Shown here piece by piece: positions 53,849 through 62,727 of a DNA stretch of 64,000 nucleotides (positions are counted from its first letter, which is position 1; each line of letters starts with the position of its first letter). Below the pieces are notes generated by a model that saw nothing but the letters and a program-made list of their open reading frames with translations, had not been told where the DNA came from and made no database searches. The position numbers and the translations under genes are program-made. The DNA is from Streptomyces albofaciens JCM 4342 (GTDB lineage: Bacteria > Actinomycetota > Actinomycetes > Streptomycetales > Streptomycetaceae). The stretch lies in assembly GCF_008634025.1 (NCBI RefSeq), contig NZ_PDCM01000002.1, positions 372,001-436,000 of the forward strand, in the 5' to 3' direction.

Positions 53849-54871
53849 ATGACGTACCCCCAGCGCCCCGCCACGGAGGGCCACCGGATGCCCGGCCGCC
53901 GCCCATGGCGTCGGCACGAGCGGCACAAGGCCAAGAGCGCCCGCCGCCCGCTGTGCCTGCCGGTCACCGCCCGGTCCGGCCTGACAGGGGCGCTGGTCGC
54001 GGCCGTGCTGGCCGGCTGCGGCCCTGGGCCGGCCGGCCCACCAGCGCCTGGACGCGCACCGACAGTCCCGGCGCGCGAGCCGAGCCCAGCCCAGGTCCGT
54101 TTGCTGGAACGGGCCGAACTACTGCTCGTCCAGCGGTGCATGCGGGCACGCGGCATCCCCTACAGCGTTGCCGCCCCCGTGCCCGACTCCTGGCAGCGCT
54201 CGTTCCCCTATGTGGTCGACGAGGCCGACTGGGCCCGTCGTTACGGCTACGGCGCCCCACTGCAGCGAAGGCTCCAGGCCCTGAAGGAAGCCGACCCCAA
54301 CCAGCGGTACTTCACGCGGCTGTCCGCCGACGGACGTGCCACCGCACGCAGCGCGCTCATGGGACCGGCACCGGTGGGCCTGTCCGCCACCACACCCACC
54401 GGCGTCACCATCACCGCCAGCACCCAAGGCTGCCTCGCGCACGCCCAACGCGCCCTGTACGGCGACCTGGGCGCCTGGTTCCGTGCCAAGGTCATCACGA
54501 TGAACCTGCAACCGCTGTACGTGGCGCAGGTACGTGCGGACCCACGCTATGCGGCCGCCGTGCGGCAGTGGTCCGCCTGTATGCGGACGCAGGGCCACCC
54601 GTATGCCACCCCGGCCGCCAGCCGGAAGGCCGCCGTCACCTCCACCCGGAGACTGCCCGTTGCCCAAGCGGACGCCCGGCAGGCGCGTATCGCCGTCGCC
54701 GAAGCCCACTGTGCCACCACGACTTCCCTCAGCCGCACCGTCCGCGACCTGGACCGCCACTACAGCGACCAGGTCCGTGTCCGCTATCGAAAGGAAATCA
54801 CCGTCCGGCACACCCTCCAGCACGCGGCCCTGGCGACGGCACGCCGCCTCGTGACCGAGGCCGGACAATGA
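53849..54871 (+). CDS. Putative lipoprotein, function unknown
   Basis: 340 residues from ATG 53849 (GGAGAAGACG upstream). After a basic N-terminal tail, GLTGALVAAVLAGCG is a lipobox, so the mature protein would start at the Cys near residue 58 and be anchored outside the membrane. The mature part is helical with conserved-looking Cys residues (VQRCMRARGIPYS, STQGCLAHAQRALY, WSACMRTQGHPYA, VAEAHCATTTSL), spaced like two related repeats with paired cysteines. The family looks like Streptomyces-specific lipoproteins of unknown role. It sits in the row of secreted-protein genes. Confidence 0.85.
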   Translation: MTYPQRPATEGHRMPGRRPWRRHERHKAKSARRPLCLPVTARSGLTGALVAAVLAGCGPGPAGPPAPGRAPTVPAREPSPAQVRLLERAELLLVQRCMRARGIPYSVAAPVPDSWQRSFPYVVDEADWARRYGYGAPLQRRLQALKEADPNQRYFTRLSADGRATARSALMGPAPVGLSATTPTGVTITASTQGCLAHAQRALYGDLGAWFRAKVITMNLQPLYVAQVRADPRYAAAVRQWSACMRTQGHPYATPAASRKAAVTSTRRLPVAQADARQARIAVAEAHCATTTSLSRTVRDLDRHYSDQVRVRYRKEITVRHTLQHAALATARRLVTEAGQ

Positions 54872-54909
54872 CCGGCGTTCTGGGCCGCTGAAAACCTCAA
54901 GGAGATACC

Positions 54910-55341
54910 GTGAGAACCCTACGCACCCTCATCAGCACCGGGGCGGTCATCACCACCCTGTGCGCGGGTCTGGCCACTGCCCCCGCGGCCGACGCAGCCG
55001 ACTCCCCTGGACCGCTCCCGGCTGGGAAGGCACTGGCCGAACCCGGTTACTACCATGTATGGGAGCACACCAACCGCGGCGGACGAGAGTGCCGGTGGCG
55101 GGCCAACGACGACGACTGGCGGGACTGTGGCTACTGGCCTGCTCGCTGGAACGTCAACGACAAAGCATCCTCCTGGTGGAACAACGGCTACAGCGGGACC
55201 CTGGCGGACGTGCGGGTGTACGAGCACATCGGCTACGGAGGTGCCAGCACCTGCGCCCCCAACGGATCAGCAGGCAACATTCCGTGGGAATGGAACGACC
55301 GCATCTCCTCCCACAAATGGGTGACCAACTGCGGCTTCTGA
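54910..55341 (+). CDS. Secreted beta/gamma-crystallin or I36-inhibitor-like protein
   Basis: The GTG at 54910 follows AAGGAGATACC; 143 residues with signal peptide (LISTGAVITTLCAGLATAPA). The mature part is Trp- and Cys-rich (YYHVWEHTNRGGRECRW, DDDWRDCGYW, NDKASSWWNNGYSGTLADVR, VYEHIGYGGASTC), the pattern of crystallin-like/peptidase-inhibitor I36 folds. It is the last gene before the right att-like copy. Confidence 0.85.
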   Translation: MRTLRTLISTGAVITTLCAGLATAPAADAADSPGPLPAGKALAEPGYYHVWEHTNRGGRECRWRANDDDWRDCGYWPARWNVNDKASSWWNNGYSGTLADVRVYEHIGYGGASTCAPNGSAGNIPWEWNDRISSHKWVTNCGF

Positions 55342-55574
55342 CCGCACCCCCGCTCCGCCCGCGTGCAGGCACACGGCCGACGGTGGCCGACCCGCCCCCG
55401 TCGGCCACCTTTAGCACAGCGCAGCGACCGGTCGCCCTGCGGACTGAGCTTGCCCGTCCGCAGGGTCCCGGTGACTGGCACCGAGATCCGGACCACACGC
55501 GGACCAACGCCCCCTCGGTAACCGTGGGCAGCCGCCAAGGCCGCAGGTCAACACCACCGCGAGCGCCGTACCAC

Positions 55575-55631
55575 CAGCAGACGAAGAACCTGCTGGTGTC
55601 GTACTCGCTGAAGAGGCTGGGGTTCTTCTAG
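55575..55631 (+). other. Right copy of the ALDH 3' end (putative att)
   Basis: A 32-bp core (55575-55606) is 31/32 identical to 16782-16813. In frame it encodes [11 protein letters not shown] and continues to GFF and a TAG at 55631, a detached copy of the ALDH C terminus (last ~19 codons) with no gene upstream. It is followed by a hairpin and integrase debris, as on the left. Confidence 0.75.
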
Positions 55632-55640
55632 AGACTCGGA

Positions 55641-55680
55641 AAGGGCGCCTGACCTGCACTTATGCAGGCCCGGCGCCCTT
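55641..55680 (+). terminator. Hairpin after the detached ALDH 3' end
   Basis: Outer arms AAGGGCGCC / GGCGCCCTT (55641-55649, 55672-55680) and inner arms CCTGCA / TGCAGG. It is the counterpart of the ALDH terminator at 16850-16887. Confidence 0.8.
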
Positions 55681-55793
55681 CGCGGCCCTCCCCCAGAGGG
55701 GACGACCAAATGCAACCCCTTCTCCCCCCTATGTCCCACCCATACACCCGTCCTGACCAGCCGTTCCGGGCCATACGCGGGCCACATTCCCGT

Positions 55794-56470
55794 TCAGTCC
55801 CCGGCTGCTGCCTCCGTGCTGCCGGCCCACCGGCGCATCGATTCCTCAATCAGATGGTTGGCGTGACTACGAGCCCCAGCGAGGAACTTGGCGTAGTAGC
55901 GGAACAGCACCTGAATGCTTTGCCCGGCCCAGCGAGCGCACTCGGCGGGATCGACGCCGGACGCCAACCATGCCCGCCTGGTTGCGACAGAGACGGCCGT
56001 CGAGCGCCACGCCGAAGCGTTCGATGTGTCCGCGCAGCACGGCGACGAACGACGGTGGTATCGGGACCGGCCGGGTGGCCTTGGCCGCACGCCGTTCAAG
56101 GAGTGGATTTCATAGGAACTCCCGTCGTTCGTCCACTCCTTACCCGCTGTGACCGCGCCACCTCTGGGGTTGAGCAGGCCCCAGCCGGTCGCCGGGGGCG
56201 CAGCACTGCGCTTCTCCGAGGTGGATCGCCTCGACCGGCCGCGTGGCGGCGTAGTACATGCAACCGAAGAATGCGTGCAGATGAGGGCCTCGTCCCGGCT
56301 GTGCGGCGACCGCTGCCAGCAGCCTGGCCACCTGCGCCGGATTCGGCACACAGCCGGGATCCACTTCGTCGGCGACCGCCGGCGCACCCATCGCAAACCC
56401 CTGACGAGCGTGAAGCCTTCGGCTCAAGGGCGCGTCGATGACCGCCCGGGTGCCTTCAGCGATCACGGGT
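55794..56470 (-). pseudogene. Second tyrosine integrase remnant (int2)
   Basis: The minus strand carries NPAQVARLLAAVAAQPGRGP, HLHAFFGCMYYAATRPVEAI, LASGVDPAECARWAGQSIQV and LFRYYAKFLAGARSHANHLI, ending at TGA 55794. It is the same integrase type as int1 at 17.0-18.2 kb but with different damage: the region between CRNQAG and LASGVDP is deleted, several frameshifts are present, and the N-terminal half is missing. It faces the att copy at 55.6 kb exactly as int1 faces the ALDH gene. Confidence 0.8.
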
Positions 56471-58006
56471 CGGACCGTGGCGGCGCCGATACCCTGCGCG
56501 GACTCGTCCCCGCGGCCACGTTCTTCCGCAATCATGCTGTCGACGCATGGTCTGCGTGCGGCTTCCCGCTGGTCCGTGAAGCCGGTGCGGAGCACCGCCA
56601 CCAGCCTTGCCGGACAGCAAGCCAGTGCACGGCAACACAGCCGGCGTGGGCGCGGGCGTGCGGGGCGGCCAAGCTGTCGTGGAAGGTGGCGGGGCGACGA
56701 CCCGGCGGCGGTTGCGGCCGCAGGATGGGTATAAGCGGTCGTAGCGGTAGTACCGGGTGTGGTCGAGGAGATCGGCGGGCGTCATCGTGTGCCAAGGGGC
56801 CAGCGGGGTGTGGAGGCCGGGTACGTCACGTGTGTGTTCCAGCGGAAGGTAGTGGGGGACATCGGGGTGCCGGTGCTGCCAGTCGGCCCATATCTTGTCG
56901 ATGAAACAGTGGTGGAGGTAGAACACCGGGTCGTTGGGCGAGCTGAGATACCCCATGTGGCCGCCGACGAATCTGTGGGCGGAGCCGTGCAGCTTGGCGA
57001 AGTCCCGCTCCCACGCGAACTTCGCGTAGCCCTCCAGGTGGTTGCGGAAGCTGCGGTAGGGAGGGTCGTCACCGCTCTCGTGGTTCCAGGGCGGGCAGTC
57101 GTAGACGGGCAGCGCGAGGGCGTCTTCCAGCTGGCGGGCCGTCGAGAGGGTGCTGGGCGGGCGCAGGGCGCGGGTGAGGTAGTCCCGGTCGTCCTGGGTG
57201 TAGTGGCCGTTGGCCCACCACACGTCGTGACCGGTGGGCCGTACGTCGACCCGGAGCCGCCAGCCGTTGCGCCGGGCGAAGGGGCCGGTGGTCACCTCCC
57301 GGTCGCCGGGTCGCCCGTCACCGCCCATGAAGTCGTCGGCCCACAGCGGCGAATCATGGCCGCGATCACGCGTCCAGTCCCAGTACGGGAGGGTGACACC
57401 TGGATCGACCGCCCGCAGTGCCTGCTCGAAGTACAGCAGGAACTGCCGGTGCCAAGGCAACAGGGACGGGGTCAGATGCGCGGTGCGCAGGCCGTGGTCA
57501 CGGTGGAGGTAGTCGTGGGAGTTCGCCCGTACGTGGATGGCGACCAGCGCGTCGTAGGCACCGCTTCGCTTGGTCTCCAGGACGGCCTGGATGAAGCGGT
57601 GACGTTCCTGCGCGGTCAGCGCCAGGTAGTTCTTGCGGACGTGCGGGTGGGCCGGGGCCGTGGGAGCGGGCGGTATCACAGGCTGCGGCCATGAGCGGGG
57701 CGAGGGGAACGGCAGCAACTGGGCGCCGCGCAACTGCCGTACAGCACGGCGTGCGGCGGCCAGCGGGGACCGGTCGAAGTCGTAGTGGCACAGCGGGGAC
57801 AGGTAGGCGCCCTCGCCCATGCGTATCAATTGCAGCTCACGGCCGTCGATGTGCACCCGGGGGACGCCGTGCACGGCTTCGATGCGGATCGTGCGGCCCA
57901 GGTACCGCTCGGTGTACGGCCGGGGGCCGCGTGAATCGGCCGCCGCGGGCAGCAGCGCGGCGGCCCCGGCCGTCACAGCACCCATGATCACGTCGCGTCG
58001 TCTCAC
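56456..58006 (-). CDS. Tyrosinase with fused MelC1-like co-factor domain
   Basis: GTG 58006 with AAGGGG upstream is the preferred start (ATG 58021 possible); about 516 residues. The N terminus [10 protein letters not shown] looks like a Tat signal. Residues about 30-115 resemble the MelC1 copper chaperone ([48 protein letters not shown]). Then follows the tyrosinase domain: copper A ligands in [12 protein letters not shown] and [17 protein letters not shown], and copper B in [13 protein letters not shown] and [16 protein letters not shown]. Tyrosinases normally end near [11 protein letters not shown]. Here the frame runs on ~90 residues into integrase-remnant DNA, so the tail is probably chimeric. 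Oxidises phenols to quinones (melanin). Confidence 0.9.
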   Translation of the reverse strand: MRRRDVIMGAVTAGAAALLPAAADSRGPRPYTERYLGRTIRIEAVHGVPRVHIDGRELQLIRMGEGAYLSPLCHYDFDRSPLAAARRAVRQLRGAQLLPFPSPRSWPQPVIPPAPTAPAHPHVRKNYLALTAQERHRFIQAVLETKRSGAYDALVAIHVRANSHDYLHRDHGLRTAHLTPSLLPWHRQFLLYFEQALRAVDPGVTLPYWDWTRDRGHDSPLWADDFMGGDGRPGDREVTTGPFARRNGWRLRVDVRPTGHDVWWANGHYTQDDRDYLTRALRPPSTLSTARQLEDALALPVYDCPPWNHESGDDPPYRSFRNHLEGYAKFAWERDFAKLHGSAHRFVGGHMGYLSSPNDPVFYLHHCFIDKIWADWQHRHPDVPHYLPLEHTRDVPGLHTPLAPWHTMTPADLLDHTRYYRYDRLYPSCGRNRRRVVAPPPSTTAWPPRTPAPTPAVLPCTGLLSGKAGGGAPHRLHGPAGSRTQTMRRQHDCGRTWPRGRVRAGYRRRHGPTRDR

Positions 58007-59016
58007 CGGGCGCCCCTTCATTCGCCGGCCGCGGGCCCGACCGCAGCTCCACTTCCCGTGCACCAGGGCGTCACCGCAGGGCGCCGACGCCAGGGGCTGC
58101 GCTGTGGCCCGGGGTGCCGGCAATGCCTCGGACCGCGCTCGCCTCCTCCAGTGGACCGTGGGCGGCAGCGTCCCGCCCGGCGCGGTAGCCCGTTCGAGGT
58201 ATCGCCGAGGTATGCCGACAGCGCGGCCCGGGAGTCTCGGGCCGGGCCGGTGCGGCGCCTTCGCCGGCAGCAACATGGGAGTGGTACGTGCGCCAGCGGC
58301 CGACGGGGCCTTCCTGAGGTGGCGACGGTTGCCGTCTTGTCGCAAGGCTCGAATCTCAGGCCCTGCCGTGACAAGGATGTCGGCCACCGGCACCGTCGTC
58401 TGAGCTGCGGCCAGCGGTTTCCCGGCCCGCCAGTACTTCTCCTCGTCAGTGAGAAGCAGCAGCGCGTGACCAAGGAGGCGGCGGCTTCCAGGACGGCCCG
58501 CTCACTGCCCGAGCACGAAGCCGGCGCCCCGGGCAGCAGCAACAGCGCGACCGAGTCCCGGTTCACCGAACGGCGCGTACCGCTGCGGACGAGCACCGGC
58601 CGGCCATGGTCATCAATGCCTGCTCGTCTTTCGGGCTGTTGCCGTGCCCGGGCCGACGGCAACAGCCGCAGACGCACGGCGGTCCCCCGGTTGGACTGCG
58701 GTACACCTCCTCAGCAGGCAGTACGCACGGTGATGGCCCTGAGTAGGTGTGGGGCCCATTGAGTGACGCGACCGGCGGTTCTACTCTGGTGGGCGCCTGT
58801 CCCAGCCCCGGCCGGCGCGTCCTTCGCCCAAGCGGTCACGGTGACAGAGCCGACCGCCGGATCCGCCTTCGCGCAGCGGACACACGGATCCGGCCTGCCC
58901 ACCGCCCCGTTGCCCGGGGTCGCTCGTGCGGTCCCTGCGACGGTCGGCGAGGCGTCCGTCCGGGACCGGAGAGGAGCCGTGTCCCGGACGCGGCGGCTGA
59001 GCGGCACGGCCCTGTC

Positions 59017-59122
59017 CTTTCCCCGGCACCCGGCCCGTCCGGCCTTTCCCCGGCACCCGGCCCGTCCGTACTTTTCCCAGTACCCGGCCCGTCCGGGACT
59101 TTCCCCAGTACCCGGCCCGTCC
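59017..59122. repeat. Four tandem repeats of period 27-28 bp
   Basis: Units of the form CTTTCCCCGGCACCCGGCCC start at 59017, 59044, 59071 and 59099, with paired variation (GGCACC versus AGTACC). They are non-coding as far as can be seen. Confidence 0.8.
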
Positions 59123-59162
59123 GGCCTTGCACGGACGCCGGCCGTTGCCGATGTCGGCTGCT

Positions 59163-59200
59163 GCCGGCAACACCGCCTCCAGCGGTGTTGCCGGCTCTTT
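59163..59200 (+). terminator. Strong hairpin with T-rich tail
   Basis: 14-bp perfect arms (GCCGGCAACACCGC and its complement, 59163-59176 and 59182-59195), loop CTCCA, followed by TCTTTC. There is no plus-strand gene upstream, so it may insulate or attenuate transcription into the arc operon 260 bp downstream. Confidence 0.7.
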
Positions 59201-59376
59201 CGCTGCCCGGCGTCGGCTGCCGGGGCCGGACCGGAAGCGGGGTGGCGCCGGGACCGATGGCCCTGATGAAGGCCTGGCAGGCCCTTTGTGCGCGGGCCCG
59301 CCGACCCGGTGGCAGGGACTTGCGGCTTCCGCTCGGGGCGGGGCACCGGTGACACGGTTCAAGTGTTCAACCGGCG

Positions 59377-59391
59377 CTCCTGTCACAGGAG
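59377..59391. promoter_or_regulatory. Palindrome upstream of arcA, operator candidate
   Basis: CTCCTGT-C-ACAGGAG, perfect 7-bp arms around a single base, 70 bp before the arcA start. A direct repeat TTCAA-GTG-TTCAA lies just upstream (59358-59370). The binding regulator is unknown. Confidence 0.45.
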
Positions 59392-59460
59392 TTACCGGGA
59401 CCACCAGGGCTGAGGCATTCGTGATCGGGTGCGGCGCCCGTTGCTCCGTGCAGGAGAGTC

Positions 59461-60684
59461 ATGAACTTCCACGTGGATTCCGAGGCAGGCAGGCTCCGGC
59501 AGGTGATCCTGCACCGCCCGGGTCTGGAGCTGAAGCGGCTCACGCCGACGAACAAGGACGACCTGCTCTTCGACGACGTGCTGTGGGTCAAGCGGGCGCG
59601 CGAGGAGCACGACGCGTTCGCCGACACCCTCCGCGACCGCGGAGTGCGCGTCCACTACCTGACCGACCTGCTCACCGAGGTCCTCGCCAAACCGGCCGCC
59701 CGCGCCCTGGTCCACGACCGGGTCTTCGACGAGCGGGAGTGCGGGCCGCTGGCCACCGACCGGATCCGGGCCGCGTTCGACGCGATGGAGCCGGCCGAGC
59801 TGACCGAGTACCTCATCGGCGGGATGACCAAGCAGGAGCTGACGTACCGCACCGCCGCCGTGCCCAGTGTGCGGCTGCACACCATGGCCGACGACGACTT
59901 CGTCCTGGCCCCGCTGCCGAACCACCTGTTCACCCGGGACACCTCCTGCTGGGTGTACGACGGGGTGAGCGTCAACCCGATGAACAAGCGGGCCCGGCGG
60001 CGCGAGACCGTCCACTTCGAGGCGATCTACGGCCACCACCCGCTGTTCGAGAAGCAGGAACACCACCTGTGGTCCCCGGGGCAGGCCGGATACCCGTCCA
60101 CCATCGAGGGCGGCGACGTCCTGGTCATCGGCAACGGGGCCGTCCTGGTGGGCATGAGCGAGCGCACCACGCCGCAGGCCGTCGAAGCGCTGGCCCTGCG
60201 GATGTTCGCGGCCGGCTCGGCCCGGCGCGTCGTGGCCCTGGAGATGCCGAAAAAGCGCAGCTTCATGCACCTGGACACCGTGATGACCATGGTCAGCGGG
60301 GACACCTTCACCCAGTACGCCGGGCTGGGACCGCTGCCGTCGTGCACCATCGAGCCCGGCACCGACCCCGGCACCCTGTCGATCACCGAGCACCCCGCCG
60401 GCGACATGCACCGGGCGATCGCCGACGCGCTCGGGCTGGCCTCGGTGACCGTGCTCACCGCCACCCAGGACGTCCACTCGGCCGAGCGCGAGCAGTGGGA
60501 CGACGGCTGCAACGTCCTGGCCGTCGAGCCCGGGGTCGTCGTCGCCTACGAGCGCAACGTCACCACCAACACCCACCTGCGGCGCAGCGGCGTCGAAGTG
60601 ATCACCGTCCGCGGCAGCGAGCTGGGCCGGGGCCGGGGCGGCCCGCGGTGCATGAGCTGCCCCGTCGAACGCGACAGCGTCTGA
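59461..60684 (+). CDS. arcA: Arginine deiminase
   Basis: 407 residues from ATG 59461 (AGGAGAGTC upstream), normal length. Arginine deiminase signatures: [16 protein letters not shown] (N terminus), [33 protein letters not shown] (catalytic His) and GGPRCMSCP with the nucleophilic Cys near 397. It hydrolyses L-arginine to citrulline and ammonia, the first step of the ADI pathway. It leads the operon with arcB 49 bp downstream. The pathway yields ATP without respiration and raises pH. Confidence 0.97.
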   Translation: MNFHVDSEAGRLRQVILHRPGLELKRLTPTNKDDLLFDDVLWVKRAREEHDAFADTLRDRGVRVHYLTDLLTEVLAKPAARALVHDRVFDERECGPLATDRIRAAFDAMEPAELTEYLIGGMTKQELTYRTAAVPSVRLHTMADDDFVLAPLPNHLFTRDTSCWVYDGVSVNPMNKRARRRETVHFEAIYGHHPLFEKQEHHLWSPGQAGYPSTIEGGDVLVIGNGAVLVGMSERTTPQAVEALALRMFAAGSARRVVALEMPKKRSFMHLDTVMTMVSGDTFTQYAGLGPLPSCTIEPGTDPGTLSITEHPAGDMHRAIADALGLASVTVLTATQDVHSAEREQWDDGCNVLAVEPGVVVAYERNVTTNTHLRRSGVEVITVRGSELGRGRGGPRCMSCPVERDSV

Positions 60685-60733
60685 CCGTCCGCGCCCTCAC
60701 CTGGCGCGCCTCCCCGCGAAGGAGCACACCGTC

Positions 60734-61735
60734 ATGGCTCTCAACCTGCGTCACCGCAGCTTCCTGAAGGAACTCGACCTCACCCCGGCGGAGTTCCGCT
60801 TCCTGCTCGACCTGTCCGCCCGGCTCAAGGCCGCCCGCGCCGCGGGCACCGAGCAACAGCGCCTGTGCGGCAGGAACATCGCGCTGATCTTCGAGAAGAC
60901 GTCGACCCGCACCCGCTGCGCCTTCGAGACCGCGGCACACCAACAGGGCGCGCACGTCACCTACCTGGAACCGACGGGATCGCAGATCGGGCACAAGGAG
61001 TCGATCAAGGACACCGCCCGCGTCCTGGGGCGTTTCTACGACGGCGTCGAGTACCGGGGCAGCAGCCAGCGCATCGTGGAGGAACTGGCCGAGTACTCCG
61101 GAGTCCCGGTGTGGAACGGCCTGACGGACGAGTGGCACCCGACCCAGTCCCTCGCCGACGCGCTGACCATGTGGGAGAACACCGACAAGCCGCTGCACGA
61201 GATCTCCTTCGCCTACCTCGGTGACGCCCGCAACAACGTGGGCAACTCCCTGCTGGTCATGGGGGCCATGCTCGGGATGGACGTCCGCATGGTCGGTCCG
61301 GAGAGCCTGCGCAACGCCCCGGAGGTCGTCGCGGAGGCCCGCCGGATCGCCGCCGGGACGGGCGCGCGGATCACGCTCACCGAGGACGTCACCGAAGGGG
61401 TGGCGGGCGCGGACTTCGTCTACACCGACGTGTGGGTGTCGATGGGCGAGCCCCGGGAGATCTGGGACGAGCGGGTGGCCCTGCTCGGCCCGTACCAGGT
61501 GACCATGGACGTGCTCAAGGCGACGGGCAATCCCCGGGTGAAGTTCCTGCACTGCCTGCCGGCCTTCCACGACAGCGACACCACCGTGGGCGCCGACGTA
61601 CTGGCCCGGACCGGCATGTCGGCCCTGGAGGTGACCGACGAGGTCTTCGAGTCGCCCCACTCCGTCGTCTTCGACCAGGCGGAGAACCGGCTGCACACCA
61701 TCAAGGCGGTCCTCGTCGCCACGCTCGGCGACTGA
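60734..61735 (+). CDS. arcB: Ornithine carbamoyltransferase, catabolic
   Basis: 333 residues from ATG 60734 (AAGGAG upstream). The carbamoyl-phosphate site [24 protein letters not shown], the ornithine-side DVWVSMGE and HCLPAFHD with the active-site Cys are all present. In this operon it should run in the catabolic direction, citrulline plus phosphate to ornithine plus carbamoyl phosphate. It is placed between arcA and arcC. Confidence 0.96.
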   Translation: MALNLRHRSFLKELDLTPAEFRFLLDLSARLKAARAAGTEQQRLCGRNIALIFEKTSTRTRCAFETAAHQQGAHVTYLEPTGSQIGHKESIKDTARVLGRFYDGVEYRGSSQRIVEELAEYSGVPVWNGLTDEWHPTQSLADALTMWENTDKPLHEISFAYLGDARNNVGNSLLVMGAMLGMDVRMVGPESLRNAPEVVAEARRIAAGTGARITLTEDVTEGVAGADFVYTDVWVSMGEPREIWDERVALLGPYQVTMDVLKATGNPRVKFLHCLPAFHDSDTTVGADVLARTGMSALEVTDEVFESPHSVVFDQAENRLHTIKAVLVATLGD

Positions 61736-61773
61736 GGCACCGCCCCGCTCACCCACGGCACCCAGGAGACATC

Positions 61774-62727
61774 ATGCGCGTCGTCGTCGCCCTCGGCGGC
61801 AATGCCCTGCTGCGCAGGGGGGACTGCCCGGACGCGGCCGTCCAGCACGCCAACGTCAAGGCGGCCGTGGCCGCCCTGGCGCCCCTCGCCCACCAGCACG
61901 AGCTGGTGATCACCCACGGGAACGGACCGCAGGTCGGCCTGCTCGCCCTCCAGAGCGCCGCCGACCGCAGCCTCACCTCGCCCTACCCCTTCGACGTCCT
62001 CGGCGCCGAGACCCAGGGAATGATCGGTTACTGGCTGCTCCAGTCGCTGCAGAACGCCCTGCCCGGGCGCCAGGTGTGCGCCCTGCTCAACCAGACCCTC
62101 GTCTCCAGCGCGGATCCCGCCTTCACCCGCCCCACCAAGTTCGTCGGCCCCGTCTACGGCCGCGAGGAGGCCGAAGCGCTCGCCGCCTCGCGCGGCTGGA
62201 CGGTACGGCAGGACGGGACGCACTGGCGCCGGGTGGTCCCCTCCCCCGACCCGCAGCGCGTGGTCGAGACCCGGCTGATCCGGCTGCTGCTCTCGTCCGG
62301 GGCCGTCGCCGTGTGCGCCGGTGGTGGCGGCGTCCCGGTCATCCGCGACGAGAACGGACAGCTCACCGGCGTGGAGGCGGTCGTGGACAAGGACCTGACC
62401 GCCGCCCTGCTCGCCGAGGCCCTGGACGCCGACGCGCTGCTGCTGCTCACCGACGTTCCCCAGGTCGTGCGCGGCTACGGCACGAAGGAGGCGGATCCCA
62501 TCGGGCACACCACTCCCCCGCGGCTGCGGGCCGAGCGGTTCCCGGCGGGCTCGATGGGGCCGAAGGTGGAGGCGGTGTGCCGGTTCGTGGAACTGACCGG
62601 CGGCATGGCCGCCATCGGCTCCCTGGACGACGCGGCGGCGCTCCTCGACGGCACCGCCGGCACGGTCGTCACCCCCAGCGGCCGCCCGTTCCACAACGGC
62701 GCCGCGACTCCTGAGGACCGGCCATGA
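61774..62727 (+). CDS. arcC: Carbamate kinase
   Basis: 317 residues from ATG 61774 with AGGAGA upstream. Amino-acid-kinase fold: VVALGGNALLRRG, ITHGNGPQVGLLALQ, VCAGGGGVPVI, VVDKDLTAALLA and AGSMGPKVEA are the carbamate kinase motifs. It uses carbamoyl phosphate to make ATP, CO2 and ammonia, finishing the arginine deiminase pathway. Its TGA overlaps the next ATG (ATGA at 62724), coupling it to the transporter. Confidence 0.96.
   Translation: MRVVVALGGNALLRRGDCPDAAVQHANVKAAVAALAPLAHQHELVITHGNGPQVGLLALQSAADRSLTSPYPFDVLGAETQGMIGYWLLQSLQNALPGRQVCALLNQTLVSSADPAFTRPTKFVGPVYGREEAEALAASRGWTVRQDGTHWRRVVPSPDPQRVVETRLIRLLLSSGAVAVCAGGGGVPVIRDENGQLTGVEAVVDKDLTAALLAEALDADALLLLTDVPQVVRGYGTKEADPIGHTTPPRLRAERFPAGSMGPKVEAVCRFVELTGGMAAIGSLDDAAALLDGTAGTVVTPSGRPFHNGAATPEDRP

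Larger units (their letters stand above)
58007..59460. other. 1.45-kb gene-poor region with repeats
   Basis: No intact gene is supported. On the minus strand 58280-58680 has a protein-like reading (VNRDSVALLLLPGAPASCSG, then after a shift [16 protein letters not shown]) that may be a decayed gene. It also holds the tandem repeats at 59017-59122, a strong hairpin at 59163-59195 and a palindrome at 59377-59391 ahead of the arc operon. Confidence 0.5.

Noticed and set aside
58018..58677. Minus-strand frame with a GAGGAGG-like site upstream
   Set aside because: A short stretch looks protein-like, but it needs a frameshift and matches no family I can name; kept only as a note in the gap description.
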